From Haloferax sulfurifontis ATCC BAA-897 (GTDB taxonomy: Archaea > Halobacteriota > Halobacteria > Halobacteriales > Haloferacaceae): a stretch of 64,000 nucleotides of DNA. The notes beneath the pieces are model-generated. The model was not told where the DNA came from and did not search any database. It was given only the letters and a program-made list of their open reading frames with translations. Of the stretch, positions 1 to 7,470 are shown piece after piece; the first letter of the stretch is position 1, and every line of letters starts with the position of its first letter. The position numbers and the translations under genes were made by a program. The stretch is from positions 124,001-188,000 of the forward strand of contig NZ_AOLM01000018.1 of assembly GCF_000337835.1 (NCBI RefSeq), given 5' to 3'.

Positions 1-595
1 TGGCGAGCCCCACGCCGAGCACGCCGAGCGCCGGCAGACCGGCGAGGCCGAAGCCGAGGCCGACCGACAGTCCGATGTTGACGACGTTGGCGAGGACGTT
101 GACCAGCATCGGAGTCCGGGTGTCGCCGACGCCCTGCAACAACCGCGAGCCGACGAGCGAGACCAGCCGCGCGGGCGAGGTGGCGAAGATGACCGCGAGA
201 TACGTCGTTCCCAGTTCGACGGCTCGGTCGCTCGCGGGGAACGCGCCGATGGCCGCGTCGCCCAGCGTGAAGCCGAAAATCAGAAACGGGATTCCCGCGA
301 GGAACGCGAGGACGAGCGCCGTCGAGATGGCCTCGCTCCGGTTGGCGTCCGCGCCGCTCCCCGTGTCCTGACTGGAGAGCGCGATTGCGCCGCCGCCGAG
401 GCCGAGGCCGATGCGGAGCGGAAACCGGGCGTAGAGATCGGCGAGGCCGATAGCGACGACGGCGGCCGGGGAGAGCGCCGCGGTGACGGCCACGTCGACG
501 GTCCGCATCGCCGTCTGAGCGGTCTGCTCGGCCATCACCGGCCACGCGAGCGAGAAGATACGCTTCCAGACCCGCCGGAGGCGACCGAGGTTCAT
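1..595 (-). CDS. MATE family efflux transporter, N-terminal part (cut by window edge)
   Basis: About 198 residues of the N-terminal half are present and the 3' end lies outside the window. The reverse-strand product begins MNLGRLRRVWKRIFSLAWPV. It then shows typical MATE features: an amphipathic start, the AEQTAQTAMRTVDVAV segment of helix 1, and alternating hydrophobic helices with 'LLQGVGDTRTPM' near residue 155. MATE proteins are Na+ or H+ antiporters that export organic cations and drugs. The ATG at 595 is chosen because an in-frame stop lies about 30 bases upstream. The exact substrate cannot be read from the sequence. Confidence 0.85.
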   Translation of the reverse strand, partial: MNLGRLRRVWKRIFSLAWPVMAEQTAQTAMRTVDVAVTAALSPAAVVAIGLADLYARFPLRIGLGLGGGAIALSSQDTGSGADANRSEAISTALVLAFLAGIPFLIFGFTLGDAAIGAFPASDRAVELGTTYLAVIFATSPARLVSLVGSRLLQGVGDTRTPMLVNVLANVVNIGLSVGLGFGLAGLPALGVLGVGLA

Positions 596-951
596 GCCGA
601 GGCCACGGACCTCGCGCAGTTGACGCTACCGGAAGCGGCGGTCCCGTCGGTCGTGTTCGATACGACGCGCGAATGACGAACGTCAGACGCGAGCGCTTGG
701 TCGCCGCAGTCGTTCGATTTCACTTTCACTCCGGGTGGGGGACGTTTATATGCACGGGGACCAGAAAGACAGTTGCACGTCACACGCGTGCATTCCCCCT
801 TTCCCCTTTCACCGACCGGCGAGCGACGGCGACGGCGCGCGTTGCCGGGGGCGAGACCGAGTTCTCAACCGACGACCGTGAGGGTTGACATCACGCCCCT
901 GATGCGGACTGGTCCCGAACGATTAAACACAGACACGGGCGATTTCCGACC
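596..951. other. Intergenic region with TATA-like box and small hairpin
   Basis: This is a non-coding gap between the divergent MATE gene and ilvA. It holds a strong TATA-like box, GTTTATATG, at about 742-750, far upstream of ilvA. A 6-bp hairpin follows (TGCACG at 774-779, CGTGCA at 787-792), near where a transcript from that box would start. A second A/T-rich box at 921-928 sits at leaderless distance from ilvA. Short ORFs here look like noise. Confidence 0.5.
921..928 (+). promoter_or_regulatory. TATA box of ilvA
   Basis: GATTAAAC lies 24-31 nt before the ilvA ATG at 952, the spacing expected for a leaderless haloarchaeal transcript. Confidence 0.5.
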
Positions 952-2163
952 ATGCTCACGCTTGCCGACGTACGCGCCGCCCGCGAGCGCGTCGAAGCGG
1001 TCGCCCGGCGGACACCGCTGGAGTACTCTCACACGTTCTCGGAGATGACGGGTGCCGAGGTGTACCTGAAGCTCGAAAACACCCAGCGCACGGGGTCGTT
1101 CAAGATTCGCGGCGCGACGAACCGCATCGTGACGCTCTCCGACGAGGAGCAGGACGCGGGCGTCGTGACCGCGAGCGCCGGCAACCACGCGCAGGGCGTC
1201 GCGCTCGCGGCGTCGCGGGCGGGCGTGAACTCGAAAATCGTCATGCCGGAGTACGCGCCGATTTCGAAGGTGAAAGCGACCGAGCGCTACGGCGGCGACG
1301 TGGTGCTCTACGGCAACGACTACGACGAGGCGCAGGCGAAGGCCCACGAAATCGAGGCGGCGGAGGGCCGGACCTACGTCCACGCGTTCGACGACGAGTA
1401 CGTCATGGCCGGGCAGGGAACCATCGGCCTCGAAATCGCGGAGGACTGCCCCGACCTCGACACCGTGGTCGTCCCCATCGGCGGCGGCGGCCTCATCTCC
1501 GGCATCTCGACGGCCATCAAAGAGCAGTTCCCCGACGCCCGCGTCATCGGCGTGCAGGCGGAACAGGCCTCCAGCGCCGCCGATTCGCTGAACAAGGGGT
1601 CGATTCAGACCATCGACGAAGTGGACACTATCGCCGACGGCATCGCCGTCCGCAGAATCGGCGACAAGCCGTTCGAGGTCATCCGCGAGCGCGTGGACGA
1701 GGTGGTCACCGTCTCCGACGAGGAAATCGCCGTGGCGCTTACCTACCTGCTCGAACGCGCGAAGACGCTCGTCGAGGGCGCGGGGGCCGTCGCGCTCGCG
1801 GCGCTCCTCTTCCAGAAGTTCGACTACGAGGAGGGCGAGGTCGTCGTCCCCGCGCTGTGCGGCGGCAACATCGACATGAACACGCTGACGACCGTGGTGA
1901 TGCGCGGCCTCGTCGAGACGGGCCGGTACCTCAAGATTCGGACCGAACTGAAAGACCGCCCCGGCTCGCTCGAACAGCTCATCGGAATTATCGCCGCGGA
2001 GAAGGCGAACATCTACGCCGTCAGGCACGACCGCACCTCGCGGAAAATCGCGCTGAACGCGACCGAGGTCGAAATCGACCTCGAAATGCGCGGGCCCGAC
2101 CACGTCGAGTCGCTCCTCGGCGAACTCCGCGAGGCGGGCTACGACGTGGAAGTCCTCGACTGA
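952..2163 (+). CDS. ilvA: Threonine ammonia-lyase (threonine deaminase)
   Basis: This 403-residue PLP enzyme converts threonine to 2-oxobutanoate and ammonia, the first committed step of isoleucine synthesis. The PLP lysine lies in 'TGSFKIRGA' (about residues 47-55). 'SAGNHAQG' is the cofactor-contact loop and 'GGGGLISG' the phosphate-binding glycine loop (about residue 177). An ACT domain fills the last 80 residues or so ('RTELKDRPGSLEQLIGI'), suggesting amino-acid feedback control. The length matches catabolic-size or single-ACT archaeal homologues. It appears to be a single-gene unit. Confidence 0.95.
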   Translation: MLTLADVRAARERVEAVARRTPLEYSHTFSEMTGAEVYLKLENTQRTGSFKIRGATNRIVTLSDEEQDAGVVTASAGNHAQGVALAASRAGVNSKIVMPEYAPISKVKATERYGGDVVLYGNDYDEAQAKAHEIEAAEGRTYVHAFDDEYVMAGQGTIGLEIAEDCPDLDTVVVPIGGGGLISGISTAIKEQFPDARVIGVQAEQASSAADSLNKGSIQTIDEVDTIADGIAVRRIGDKPFEVIRERVDEVVTVSDEEIAVALTYLLERAKTLVEGAGAVALAALLFQKFDYEEGEVVVPALCGGNIDMNTLTTVVMRGLVETGRYLKIRTELKDRPGSLEQLIGIIAAEKANIYAVRHDRTSRKIALNATEVEIDLEMRGPDHVESLLGELREAGYDVEVLD

Positions 2164-2211
2164 CCGCGTCGCCGGCGCGGTCGGCCGGAACCCTCGTTCG
2201 AAGCCGACCGC

Positions 2212-2418
2212 TCAGGCGAGCCGCGTGAGGCCCATGAACACGAGGAGCGCGCCGATGCCCCGGTAGAGCCAGACGGGCGGGGCGGACTTCTCGGAGCCGT
2301 CCGGGGACGGGCGGCGGAGGAACTCGAACCCGAACGCGTGGATTCGCGCCGGGAACGCGAGGTACGCGACGCCGAGCGCCACGACCCCGACGGAGCCGAC
2401 CTGCCACAGGAGGTTCAT
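2212..2418 (-). CDS. Small two-helix membrane protein, haloarchaeal hypothetical
   Basis: The product is 68 residues. A hydrophobic helix spans about residues 3-25, a short charged middle (RRPSPDGSEKSAPP) follows, and a second helix ends at 'IGALLVFMGLTRLA'. There is no signal peptidase site and no recognised domain. The gene faces away from cydA and ends about 50 bases from the ilvA stop, so the two are convergent. The function is unknown. The reading frame is supported by clean helix-loop-helix topology. Confidence 0.65.
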   Translation of the reverse strand: MNLLWQVGSVGVVALGVAYLAFPARIHAFGFEFLRRPSPDGSEKSAPPVWLYRGIGALLVFMGLTRLA

Positions 2419-2652
2419 GTGCTAAATCCGAACTGTTCCGGCGTATGCTTGTCGGTCGGGACGGTCGGGCAGTCGAGGCGGTCGGTCGACGCGTCGGCGA
2501 CCGGAGTCCGCCAGAGACGGGCGCGTTTCGGGCGTGTGAGCGCGTGCCCGGCCCCCGACGAACGCCCCCATTTTACCCGGTCGATTATGTCGAATTCGGG
2601 CGGGAGACCCCGGCTACGATGATTTTCAGTTCGTGGGAAGCATGCGGGGATT

Positions 2653-2689
2653 GACTCTCCCCCAATACGAAGGTCTTTAAGAGGGAGTC
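2653..2689 (+). promoter_or_regulatory. cyd promoter: TATA box inside an imperfect inverted repeat
   Basis: CTTTAAGA at 2675-2682 is the only good TATA-like box before cydA and implies a leader of about 45 nt. It is flanked by GACTC (2653-2657) and GAGTC (2685-2689), with C-rich and G-rich inner sequence that can pair imperfectly. The arrangement could be a regulator site for the oxidase operon. The role is inferred. Confidence 0.4.
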
Positions 2690-2750
2690 TCCGGTCCACC
2701 GCCCCCGGCCCCCCGGTTCGCCTCGTCGTCAGCGACCCCGCACCCCAACC

Positions 2751-4175
2751 ATGCTCGACCCAGTCATCGCCAGCCGGTTGCAGTTCGCGCTCACGACTAT
2801 CGTCCACATCATCTTCCCCGTGATGAGCATGGGCCTCGCGCCCTTCCTCATCTACTTCACGTGGAAGGACATCCGCACCGACGACCCGGTGTACGAACAG
2901 CTCAGGCGGTTCTGGACGAAGATTTTCGCCGTCTCGTTCGTCGTCGGCACGGTGACCGGCATCGTCCTCGAATTCGAGTTCGGGACGAACTTCGCGGCGT
3001 TCTCGACGGCGGCCGGCGAGCTGTTCGGCGGCCCGCTGGCGACCGAGGGGATGATGGCGTTCATGCTCGAAGCGACGTTCCTCGGGGTGTTCGTCTTCGG
3101 CCGCGAGAAGGTCTCCGACGCACTCTATATGGTGTCGGCCGTCGCGGTCGGCCTCGGCACGTGGCTCTCGGCGGTGTGGATTCTCGTCGCCAACTCGTGG
3201 ATGCAGACGCCGCGGGGGTACGAACTCGCGCGCGAGAGCGGCCAGCTCGTCGTCTCGCTCGTCGACCCCATCGCGGCGTACGCCAACCCGCGGTTCCCGT
3301 GGATGTTCGTCCACATGCAGAACGCCGCGGTGCTGTCGGTCGCGCTGTTCATGGCCGGCGTCGCGGCGTACCACGTCTGGCAACGCGGCATCAGCGCCGA
3401 CGACGACCGCGAGGGCGCGCGCTTCTGGCGAAAGACGCTCAAGGTCGCGCTCGTCGTCCTGCTCGTGACCGCGCCGTTTCAGGCGATTCACGGCGACGCC
3501 TACGGCCGCCACGTCTACGAGACCCAGCCGCAGAAGTTCGCCGCCATGGAGGCCGTCTGGGAGACCGACAGCTACGTCCCCGAGTACATCTTCGCCATCC
3601 CGACGAGCCTCGACGGCATCACCGACCCGCGCGCGAAAGAGCTGTTCGGCATCGGCATCCCCGGCGGGGCGTCGTGGTTAGCAAGCGGGGGTGACCCCCA
3701 AGCCGAAATCACCGGCCTCAACGAGTTCGACACGGAGGCCCCGCCGGTCGCCGTCGTCTTCTGGTCGTTCCGGCTCATGGTCGCCGCAGGGTTCTGGTTC
3801 ATCCTGTTGGCGTTCTGGGCGGCCTATCGCTGGTGGACCGACGAGCTGTACGACGACGACCTGTTGCACAAGGCGTTCGTCGGGTCGTCGCTCCTCGGCA
3901 TCTTCGCCGTCGAGGTCGGCTGGATCGTCACCGAGGTGGGCCGACAGCCGTGGGTCATCCAAGGCGTCCTCAGGACGAGCGAGGGGGTGTCGCCGGGACT
4001 CACCGGCTTCGAGGCGACGCTCACGCTCGCCGGCTTCGCCGTCGTGTACACCGGCCTGCTCGCGCTCTACACCTACGTGATTCGCCGCATCATCCGCGAG
4101 GGACCGCCGAGCGTCGACGAGACGGCGGGGGGTTCGGAGGCCGCCTCGCCCTCGGGGGTGACCGGCGATGACTGA
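2751..4175 (+). CDS. cydA: Cytochrome bd-type terminal oxidase subunit I
   Basis: This 474-residue membrane protein carries the haem sites of a bd-family quinol oxidase, which reduces O2 to water. 'SRLQFALTTIVHI' places the haem-ligand His at residue 19-20. 'EFEFGTNF' and 'FMLEATFLGVF' carry the conserved acidic residues. A second His lies in 'MFVHMQNAAVLS', and the 'GRQPWVIQGVLRT' block is typical. The quinol loop looks short, as in cyanide-insensitive-oxidase-like archaeal forms. It is the first gene of an operon and overlaps cydB by 8 bases. Confidence 0.95.
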   Translation: MLDPVIASRLQFALTTIVHIIFPVMSMGLAPFLIYFTWKDIRTDDPVYEQLRRFWTKIFAVSFVVGTVTGIVLEFEFGTNFAAFSTAAGELFGGPLATEGMMAFMLEATFLGVFVFGREKVSDALYMVSAVAVGLGTWLSAVWILVANSWMQTPRGYELARESGQLVVSLVDPIAAYANPRFPWMFVHMQNAAVLSVALFMAGVAAYHVWQRGISADDDREGARFWRKTLKVALVVLLVTAPFQAIHGDAYGRHVYETQPQKFAAMEAVWETDSYVPEYIFAIPTSLDGITDPRAKELFGIGIPGGASWLASGGDPQAEITGLNEFDTEAPPVAVVFWSFRLMVAAGFWFILLAFWAAYRWWTDELYDDDLLHKAFVGSSLLGIFAVEVGWIVTEVGRQPWVIQGVLRTSEGVSPGLTGFEATLTLAGFAVVYTGLLALYTYVIRRIIREGPPSVDETAGGSEAASPSGVTGDD

Positions 4176-5166
4176 CTACGGCGCGTTCGCCACCGACCCG
4201 CTTTTCGGCCTCCCACTGCAGGAGCTGTGGTTCGGGCTCGTCTTCTTCATCCTCGGGATGTTCCTGTTCCTCGACGGCTTCGACTTCGGCGTCGGGGCGC
4301 TGTTTGCGACCCGCGACGACGACGAGGAACGCGAGACGCTTCTGGCCGCAATCGGCCCCTTCTGGGACGGCAACGAGGTGTGGCTCGTCGTCTTCGGCGG
4401 CGCGCTGTTCGCCGCGTTCCCGGCGGTGTACGCGAACCTCTTTAGCCGCCACTACCTGCTCATGTTCGCCATCCTCGGGGCGCTCATCCTCCGCGGGCTC
4501 GCCCCCGAGATGTACGAACAGCGCCACGACGAGGCGTGGCAGACGTGGTGGGGGCGGGCGTTCGTCGTCGGGAGCGTGAGCGCGCCCTTCTTCCTCGGCG
4601 TGTTCGCCGCCCACTGGCTCCTCGGCGTCGAGTCGCTCCTGTCGCTCCCCGGCGTCGTCGTCGGCCTCGCCGTCGTCGCGCTCACCGTCGTCGCCGGCGT
4701 CGGCTTCCTCGCGATGAAGACCCGCGGGAGCCTCCAGCGCGACGTGGCCGACTACGGCCCCCGGGCGATGGCGGCCTACCTCGCGCTCGTCGTCGTCACG
4801 CTCGGCTACCTCGTCGCCGTCCGCCCCGACCTCGGCGTCCTCGCACCGGTGCCGCTGGCGCTCGTCGCCGTCAGCCTCGCCGCCGCCGCGGGCTACCTGC
4901 TCGCGCTCCGCGAGGGGCGCTACACGCTCGCGTTCGGGACCGTCCCGGTCCTCGTGTTCGCGTTCGTCGCGCTCGTGGCGACGCTCATGTTCCCCGTGGC
5001 CGACCCCGCGACCGGGCTGACCGTCGCGGACGCCATCGTGTCGGTGCTCCCGCTGAACATCATGAGCGTCGCGTCGGCGCTTCTGTTGCCGCTCGTGTTC
5101 ACCTACTTCGGCATCCTCTACTCGACGTTCAGCGGCCCCGTCGAGACCGGCGAATCGTACTCCTGA
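4168..5166 (+). CDS. cydB: Cytochrome bd-type terminal oxidase subunit II
   Basis: This 332-residue polytopic partner of CydA has about eight or nine predicted helices. Family marks include 'FLDGFDFGVGALF' near residue 40, the 'FWDGNEVWLVVFGGALF' stretch, and 'SRHYLLMFAILGALILRG'. CydB binds no haem but is needed to assemble the quinol oxidase. Its start lies inside the end of cydA, implying translational coupling. A tiny membrane gene follows 36 bases later. Confidence 0.95.
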   Translation: MTDYGAFATDPLFGLPLQELWFGLVFFILGMFLFLDGFDFGVGALFATRDDDEERETLLAAIGPFWDGNEVWLVVFGGALFAAFPAVYANLFSRHYLLMFAILGALILRGLAPEMYEQRHDEAWQTWWGRAFVVGSVSAPFFLGVFAAHWLLGVESLLSLPGVVVGLAVVALTVVAGVGFLAMKTRGSLQRDVADYGPRAMAAYLALVVVTLGYLVAVRPDLGVLAPVPLALVAVSLAAAAGYLLALREGRYTLAFGTVPVLVFAFVALVATLMFPVADPATGLTVADAIVSVLPLNIMSVASALLLPLVFTYFGILYSTFSGPVETGESYS

Positions 5167-5202
5167 CCGACCGCACCCGACACCCACACCAACCATCTAA
5201 TC

Positions 5203-5409
5203 ATGGCTACGCTCCCCAACACCGAACCCACCGTCGAATCGCTCACCAAACCGCTGACCCTCCTCGGCCTCGGGCTGGTCGTCGTCAGCGTCGCCGTCGC
5301 GGGGGTCGCCCTCCGAGACGGCGACGTGGTCACCGCGCTCGGGATGGGGCTGTTGTTCGCCTCGGGCGTCCTCACGACCGGTATCAGCCTCTCCGGGAAA
5401 TCGGTGTAA
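5203..5409 (+). CDS. Tiny two-helix membrane protein in the cyd operon
   Basis: The 68-residue product has two helices: roughly residues 18-38 ('LTLLGLGLVVVSVAVAGVAL') and 46-64 ('VTALGMGLLFASGVLTTGIS'). It lies 36 bases after cydB on the same strand with no evident promoter of its own. The family looks haloarchaea-specific and I cannot name its function. By position and size it could be a small accessory subunit of the bd oxidase, analogous to bacterial CydX/CydY. No sequence similarity to CydX is apparent and this role is inference. Confidence 0.75.
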   Translation: MATLPNTEPTVESLTKPLTLLGLGLVVVSVAVAGVALRDGDVVTALGMGLLFASGVLTTGISLSGKSV

Positions 5410-5460
5410 CCCGGCTGACTGCGGCGGGGACGCTCCGCCGCGGACCCGGTCGTTCCACCC

Positions 5461-5468
5461 TATTTTAT
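5461..5468 (+). promoter_or_regulatory. TATA box that fixes the RidA start
   Basis: TATTTTAT lies 26-33 nt before the ATG at 5494. An in-frame ATG at 5467 falls inside this box, so that longer start is almost certainly not used. Confidence 0.65.
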
Positions 5469-5493
5469 GCCGTCGTGGCGAAATCCACCGCGT

Positions 5494-5880
5494 ATGAAGC
5501 GCGTCATCGAGACCGACGAAGCGCCGGCCGCGGTCGGTGCGTACAGTCAGGCGACGACCAACGGCTCGCTCCTCTACACGGCGGGACAGATTCCGCTGAC
5601 GCCGGACGGCGACCTCCTCGACGACGAGGACATCGCGACGCAGACGACGCAATCGCTCGACAACGTGATGGCCATCCTCGCGGAGGCCGGCGCTGACGCG
5701 AGCGACGTGCTGAAGACGACCGTGTTCCTCGCCGACATCGACGACTTCGAGGAGATGAACGAGACGTACGCGACCTACTTCGACGAGGAGCCGCCGGCCC
5801 GCTCGGCGGTCGAGGTCGGCAACCTGCCGAAGGGCGTCGGCGTCGAAATCGAGGCCGTCGCCGTCGTCGACGAGGCGTAA
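5494..5880 (+). CDS. ridA: RidA family enamine/imine deaminase
   Basis: This 128-residue protein of the YjgF/YER057c/UK114 family hydrolyses reactive enamine and imine intermediates such as those released by threonine dehydratase, so an ilvA gene 3.5 kb upstream is a fitting neighbour. The typical N-terminus 'ETDEAPAAVGAYSQA' and the substrate-binding Arg in 'PARSAVEVGNLPKG' (about residue 105) are present. The start at 5494 is set by the TATA box just upstream. A small membrane gene follows one base after the stop. Confidence 0.92.
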   Translation: MKRVIETDEAPAAVGAYSQATTNGSLLYTAGQIPLTPDGDLLDDEDIATQTTQSLDNVMAILAEAGADASDVLKTTVFLADIDDFEEMNETYATYFDEEPPARSAVEVGNLPKGVGVEIEAVAVVDEA

Positions 5881-5881
5881 C

Positions 5882-6088
5882 GTGGCCCGCCGCGTCCGGT
5901 CCGCGCTCGCGTGGGGCACGGCGAGCCTCCTGCTCGTGGGCGTCCTCGCGCAGGGCGCGGTTCTCCTCGGACTCGGTATCGACGCGTCGTTCGGGGCGGT
6001 CGCCGCGGTGGCGGTCGTCGCCGGCGTCGCGGTCGCGTCCGTGACATACGCCATCGAACCGCGACTCGAACGGAAAGGAAGGGCTTAA
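5882..6088 (+). CDS. Small two-helix membrane protein, GTG start
   Basis: The 68-residue product starts at a GTG one base after the ridA stop, so the two are probably co-transcribed. It has two hydrophobic helices (about residues 8-28 and 36-56) and a basic tail 'RLERKGRA'. No known domain is recognised. The stop codon lies 29 bases before tRNA-Ser, and the tRNA promoter overlaps the end of the gene. Confidence 0.6.
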   Translation: MARRVRSALAWGTASLLLVGVLAQGAVLLGLGIDASFGAVAAVAVVAGVAVASVTYAIEPRLERKGRA

Positions 6089-6117
6089 ATTATCCAGGCG
6101 GGAACGTTGCGTTGTAA

Positions 6118-6198
6118 GCCAGGATGGCCGAGCGGTAAGGCGCACGCCTGGAAAGCGTGTTCCCTCTGGGATCGGGGGTTCAAATCCCTCTCCTGGCG
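6118..6198 (+). tRNA. tRNA-Ser (anticodon GGA)
   Basis: The cloverleaf reads directly. The acceptor stem is GCCAGGA at 6118-6124 with TCCTGGC at 6191-6197, followed by discriminator G 6198. The D arm contains AGCGGTAAGGC. The anticodon stem CACGC/GCGTG encloses loop CTGGAAA. A long class II variable arm (TCCC-TCT-GGGA) and the T loop TTCAAAT are present. The anticodon GGA reads UCC/UCU serine codons. No intron and no encoded CCA are seen. TTAAATTA at 6085-6092 is the likely TATA box. Confidence 0.96.
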
Positions 6199-6646
6199 CT
6201 TCTCTGAAAACTACACCTCCGAGCGACGCGTCTCGGCGCGTCGCGGACGGCTGTTTTCGTGAAGCGTTTCTGAGAGGGATTTGAACCAGGGAGCGAAGCG
6301 AACAGAGTGAGCGGAGCGACCGAGGTTCAAATCCCGCTCCCGACACGTCTCCGAAAACCCATATCTGTGACCCAGACCCGCACCGAGTACACCGACTCGA
6401 ACCCCGCCTCTCGCGCCCGAGGCACATAGCCTCTCGCTTAATCGCCGGACGGCGGGAACCGTCGGCGGAGTCTATCGCACCACCCGCCAAGGACTACTTA
6501 CGTCGTGACTGGCAGGGCACCCCCAGTTCGACGCGACCCGAGGCACTACCACCACACACCCAATCGAAGGCACAACCAGAGACCCGACCGTACGAACTGT
6601 TCGGACAAAACATTCATCCCCATGGGACGCGATACCACGATTGACA
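6199..6646. other. Intergenic region downstream of tRNA-Ser
   Basis: The region contains a degenerate direct copy of the tRNA 3' end and flank at 6324-6357, and an inverted copy of its T arm at 6276-6287 (described separately). The remainder, about 6360-6640, shows no convincing gene. An ORF on the reverse strand here lacks any protein-like character. Confidence 0.55.
6276..6357. repeat. Inverted plus direct copies of the tRNA-Ser 3' end
   Basis: GGGATTTGAACC (6276-6287) and GGTTCAAATCCC (6324-6335) form a perfect 12-bp inverted repeat. The latter matches the T arm of the upstream tRNA-Ser. Identity continues imperfectly for about 36 nt into the flank: CTCC, then TCTCCGAAAAC against TCTCTGAAAAC after the tRNA. 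The spacer holds the motif GAGCGAAGCGAACAGAGTGA. It resembles a decayed att-site duplication or tRNA relic. That reading is inference. Confidence 0.6.
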
Positions 6647-6829
6647 ATGCCTGACACCAAGACCGGCCGCGAGAAGAAGGGCCTCAACAAGCGGACCCAA
6701 CTCACCGAGCGGCTGTACGAACGCGAGTTATCGGTGTTAGACGGAGACGACGACGAGCCCCCGCTCGAGGCCGCGAACGACGACGCCGAAGGCGAGTTCC
6801 TCGCGGACGAACTCCCCGAGGACGACTGA
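6647..6829 (+). CDS. Small acidic hypothetical protein
   Basis: The 60-residue soluble protein has a basic N-terminus (PDTKTGREKKGLNKRTQLTE) and a strongly acidic tail (DGDDDEPPLEA... ELPEDD). It has no cysteines, no membrane segment and no recognised domain. The ATG at 6647 is preferred over an in-frame TTG at 6641. The split charge suggests nucleic-acid or ribosome contact, but this is only a guess. The gene stands alone. Confidence 0.6.
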   Translation: MPDTKTGREKKGLNKRTQLTERLYERELSVLDGDDDEPPLEAANDDAEGEFLADELPEDD

Positions 6830-6892
6830 CGGCGCGGCCGACTCAGCCTCCGACCACGCGAATTTTTATCCGGCGCACCAGAACGTGAGAGC

Positions 6893-7285
6893 GTGCACCA
6901 CCGCGCGAACTACGCGACCGTGTTCATCGGGTCGCATCTCCACCCCGACGGCGAGACGCTTGACCTCGACTGGGCGGACGACGCCGGCAACGAGACGGCG
7001 ACGTTCGAGTTCGACGTCCCGACCGACGACCCCAGAGAGCCGTACCTCGGCATCCAGGCGTTCGACGTGGGCGAGTACGGCCACGAGATTCGAATCAACG
7101 GCGACCCGCTTTCGGGGTTCGACATCCCGCCGGGCGACGGCTGGCAGTACTGGGTCGACACCGTGACCGGGGCGCACCTCGTCGAAGGGACGAACACCAT
7201 CCAAGTCGTCCGCGACGACGAGGGGGACGACGCGTTCGCCGTCGGGACGGTGACGGTCCACTGGAAAGAGCCGGTCGAGGAGTAG
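6893..7285 (+). CDS. Haloarchaeal hypothetical protein, beta-rich, GTG start
   Basis: The 130-residue acidic soluble protein has repeated strand-like stretches ('YATVFIGSHLHPDG', 'ATFEFDVPTD', 'AVGTVTVHWKEPVEE'), suggesting a small beta sandwich. There is no signal peptide and no catalytic motif. The GTG at 6893 is chosen because ATTTTTAT (6862-6869) lies 24-31 nt upstream at leaderless distance. The gene precedes the thermosome gene but has its own promoter. The function is unknown. Confidence 0.7.
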   Translation: MHHRANYATVFIGSHLHPDGETLDLDWADDAGNETATFEFDVPTDDPREPYLGIQAFDVGEYGHEIRINGDPLSGFDIPPGDGWQYWVDTVTGAHLVEGTNTIQVVRDDEGDDAFAVGTVTVHWKEPVEE

Positions 7286-7429
7286 CGTATAAAGCGGTTC
7301 GGCCGGGGGCGAATTGTGGTGTGAAATGACGTACCATGCGTTTCCCCCGAACACCTCGAAGGGGACCTCAGTCGCGCGGTTACCGGGAGTACGCGCCGGA
7401 CGCTCGGATTCCGGCCTCCGATTCGTCGG

Positions 7430-7444
7430 CGAAGCTTTTTTATA
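7430..7444 (+). promoter_or_regulatory. Heat-shock-type thermosome promoter
   Basis: CGAA at 7430-7433 is followed by a T-rich TATA element (TTTTTTATAG, to 7444) about 27 nt before the thermosome ATG at 7471. A CGAA element joined to TTTATA is the arrangement reported for the heat-inducible Haloferax cct1 promoter. Heat induction here is inferred from that likeness. Confidence 0.6.
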
Positions 7445-7470
7445 GAATCACAAACAATCAAGGCCTGTCT

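Noticed and set aside
6324-6357. Second tRNA gene
   Set aside because: Only the T arm and part of an acceptor strand can be drawn; no D arm or anticodon arm precedes it. It is treated as a duplication relic.
6472-6705. 77-residue reverse-strand ORF downstream of tRNA-Ser
   Set aside because: It overlaps the start of a better-supported forward gene and shows no conserved-looking segments.
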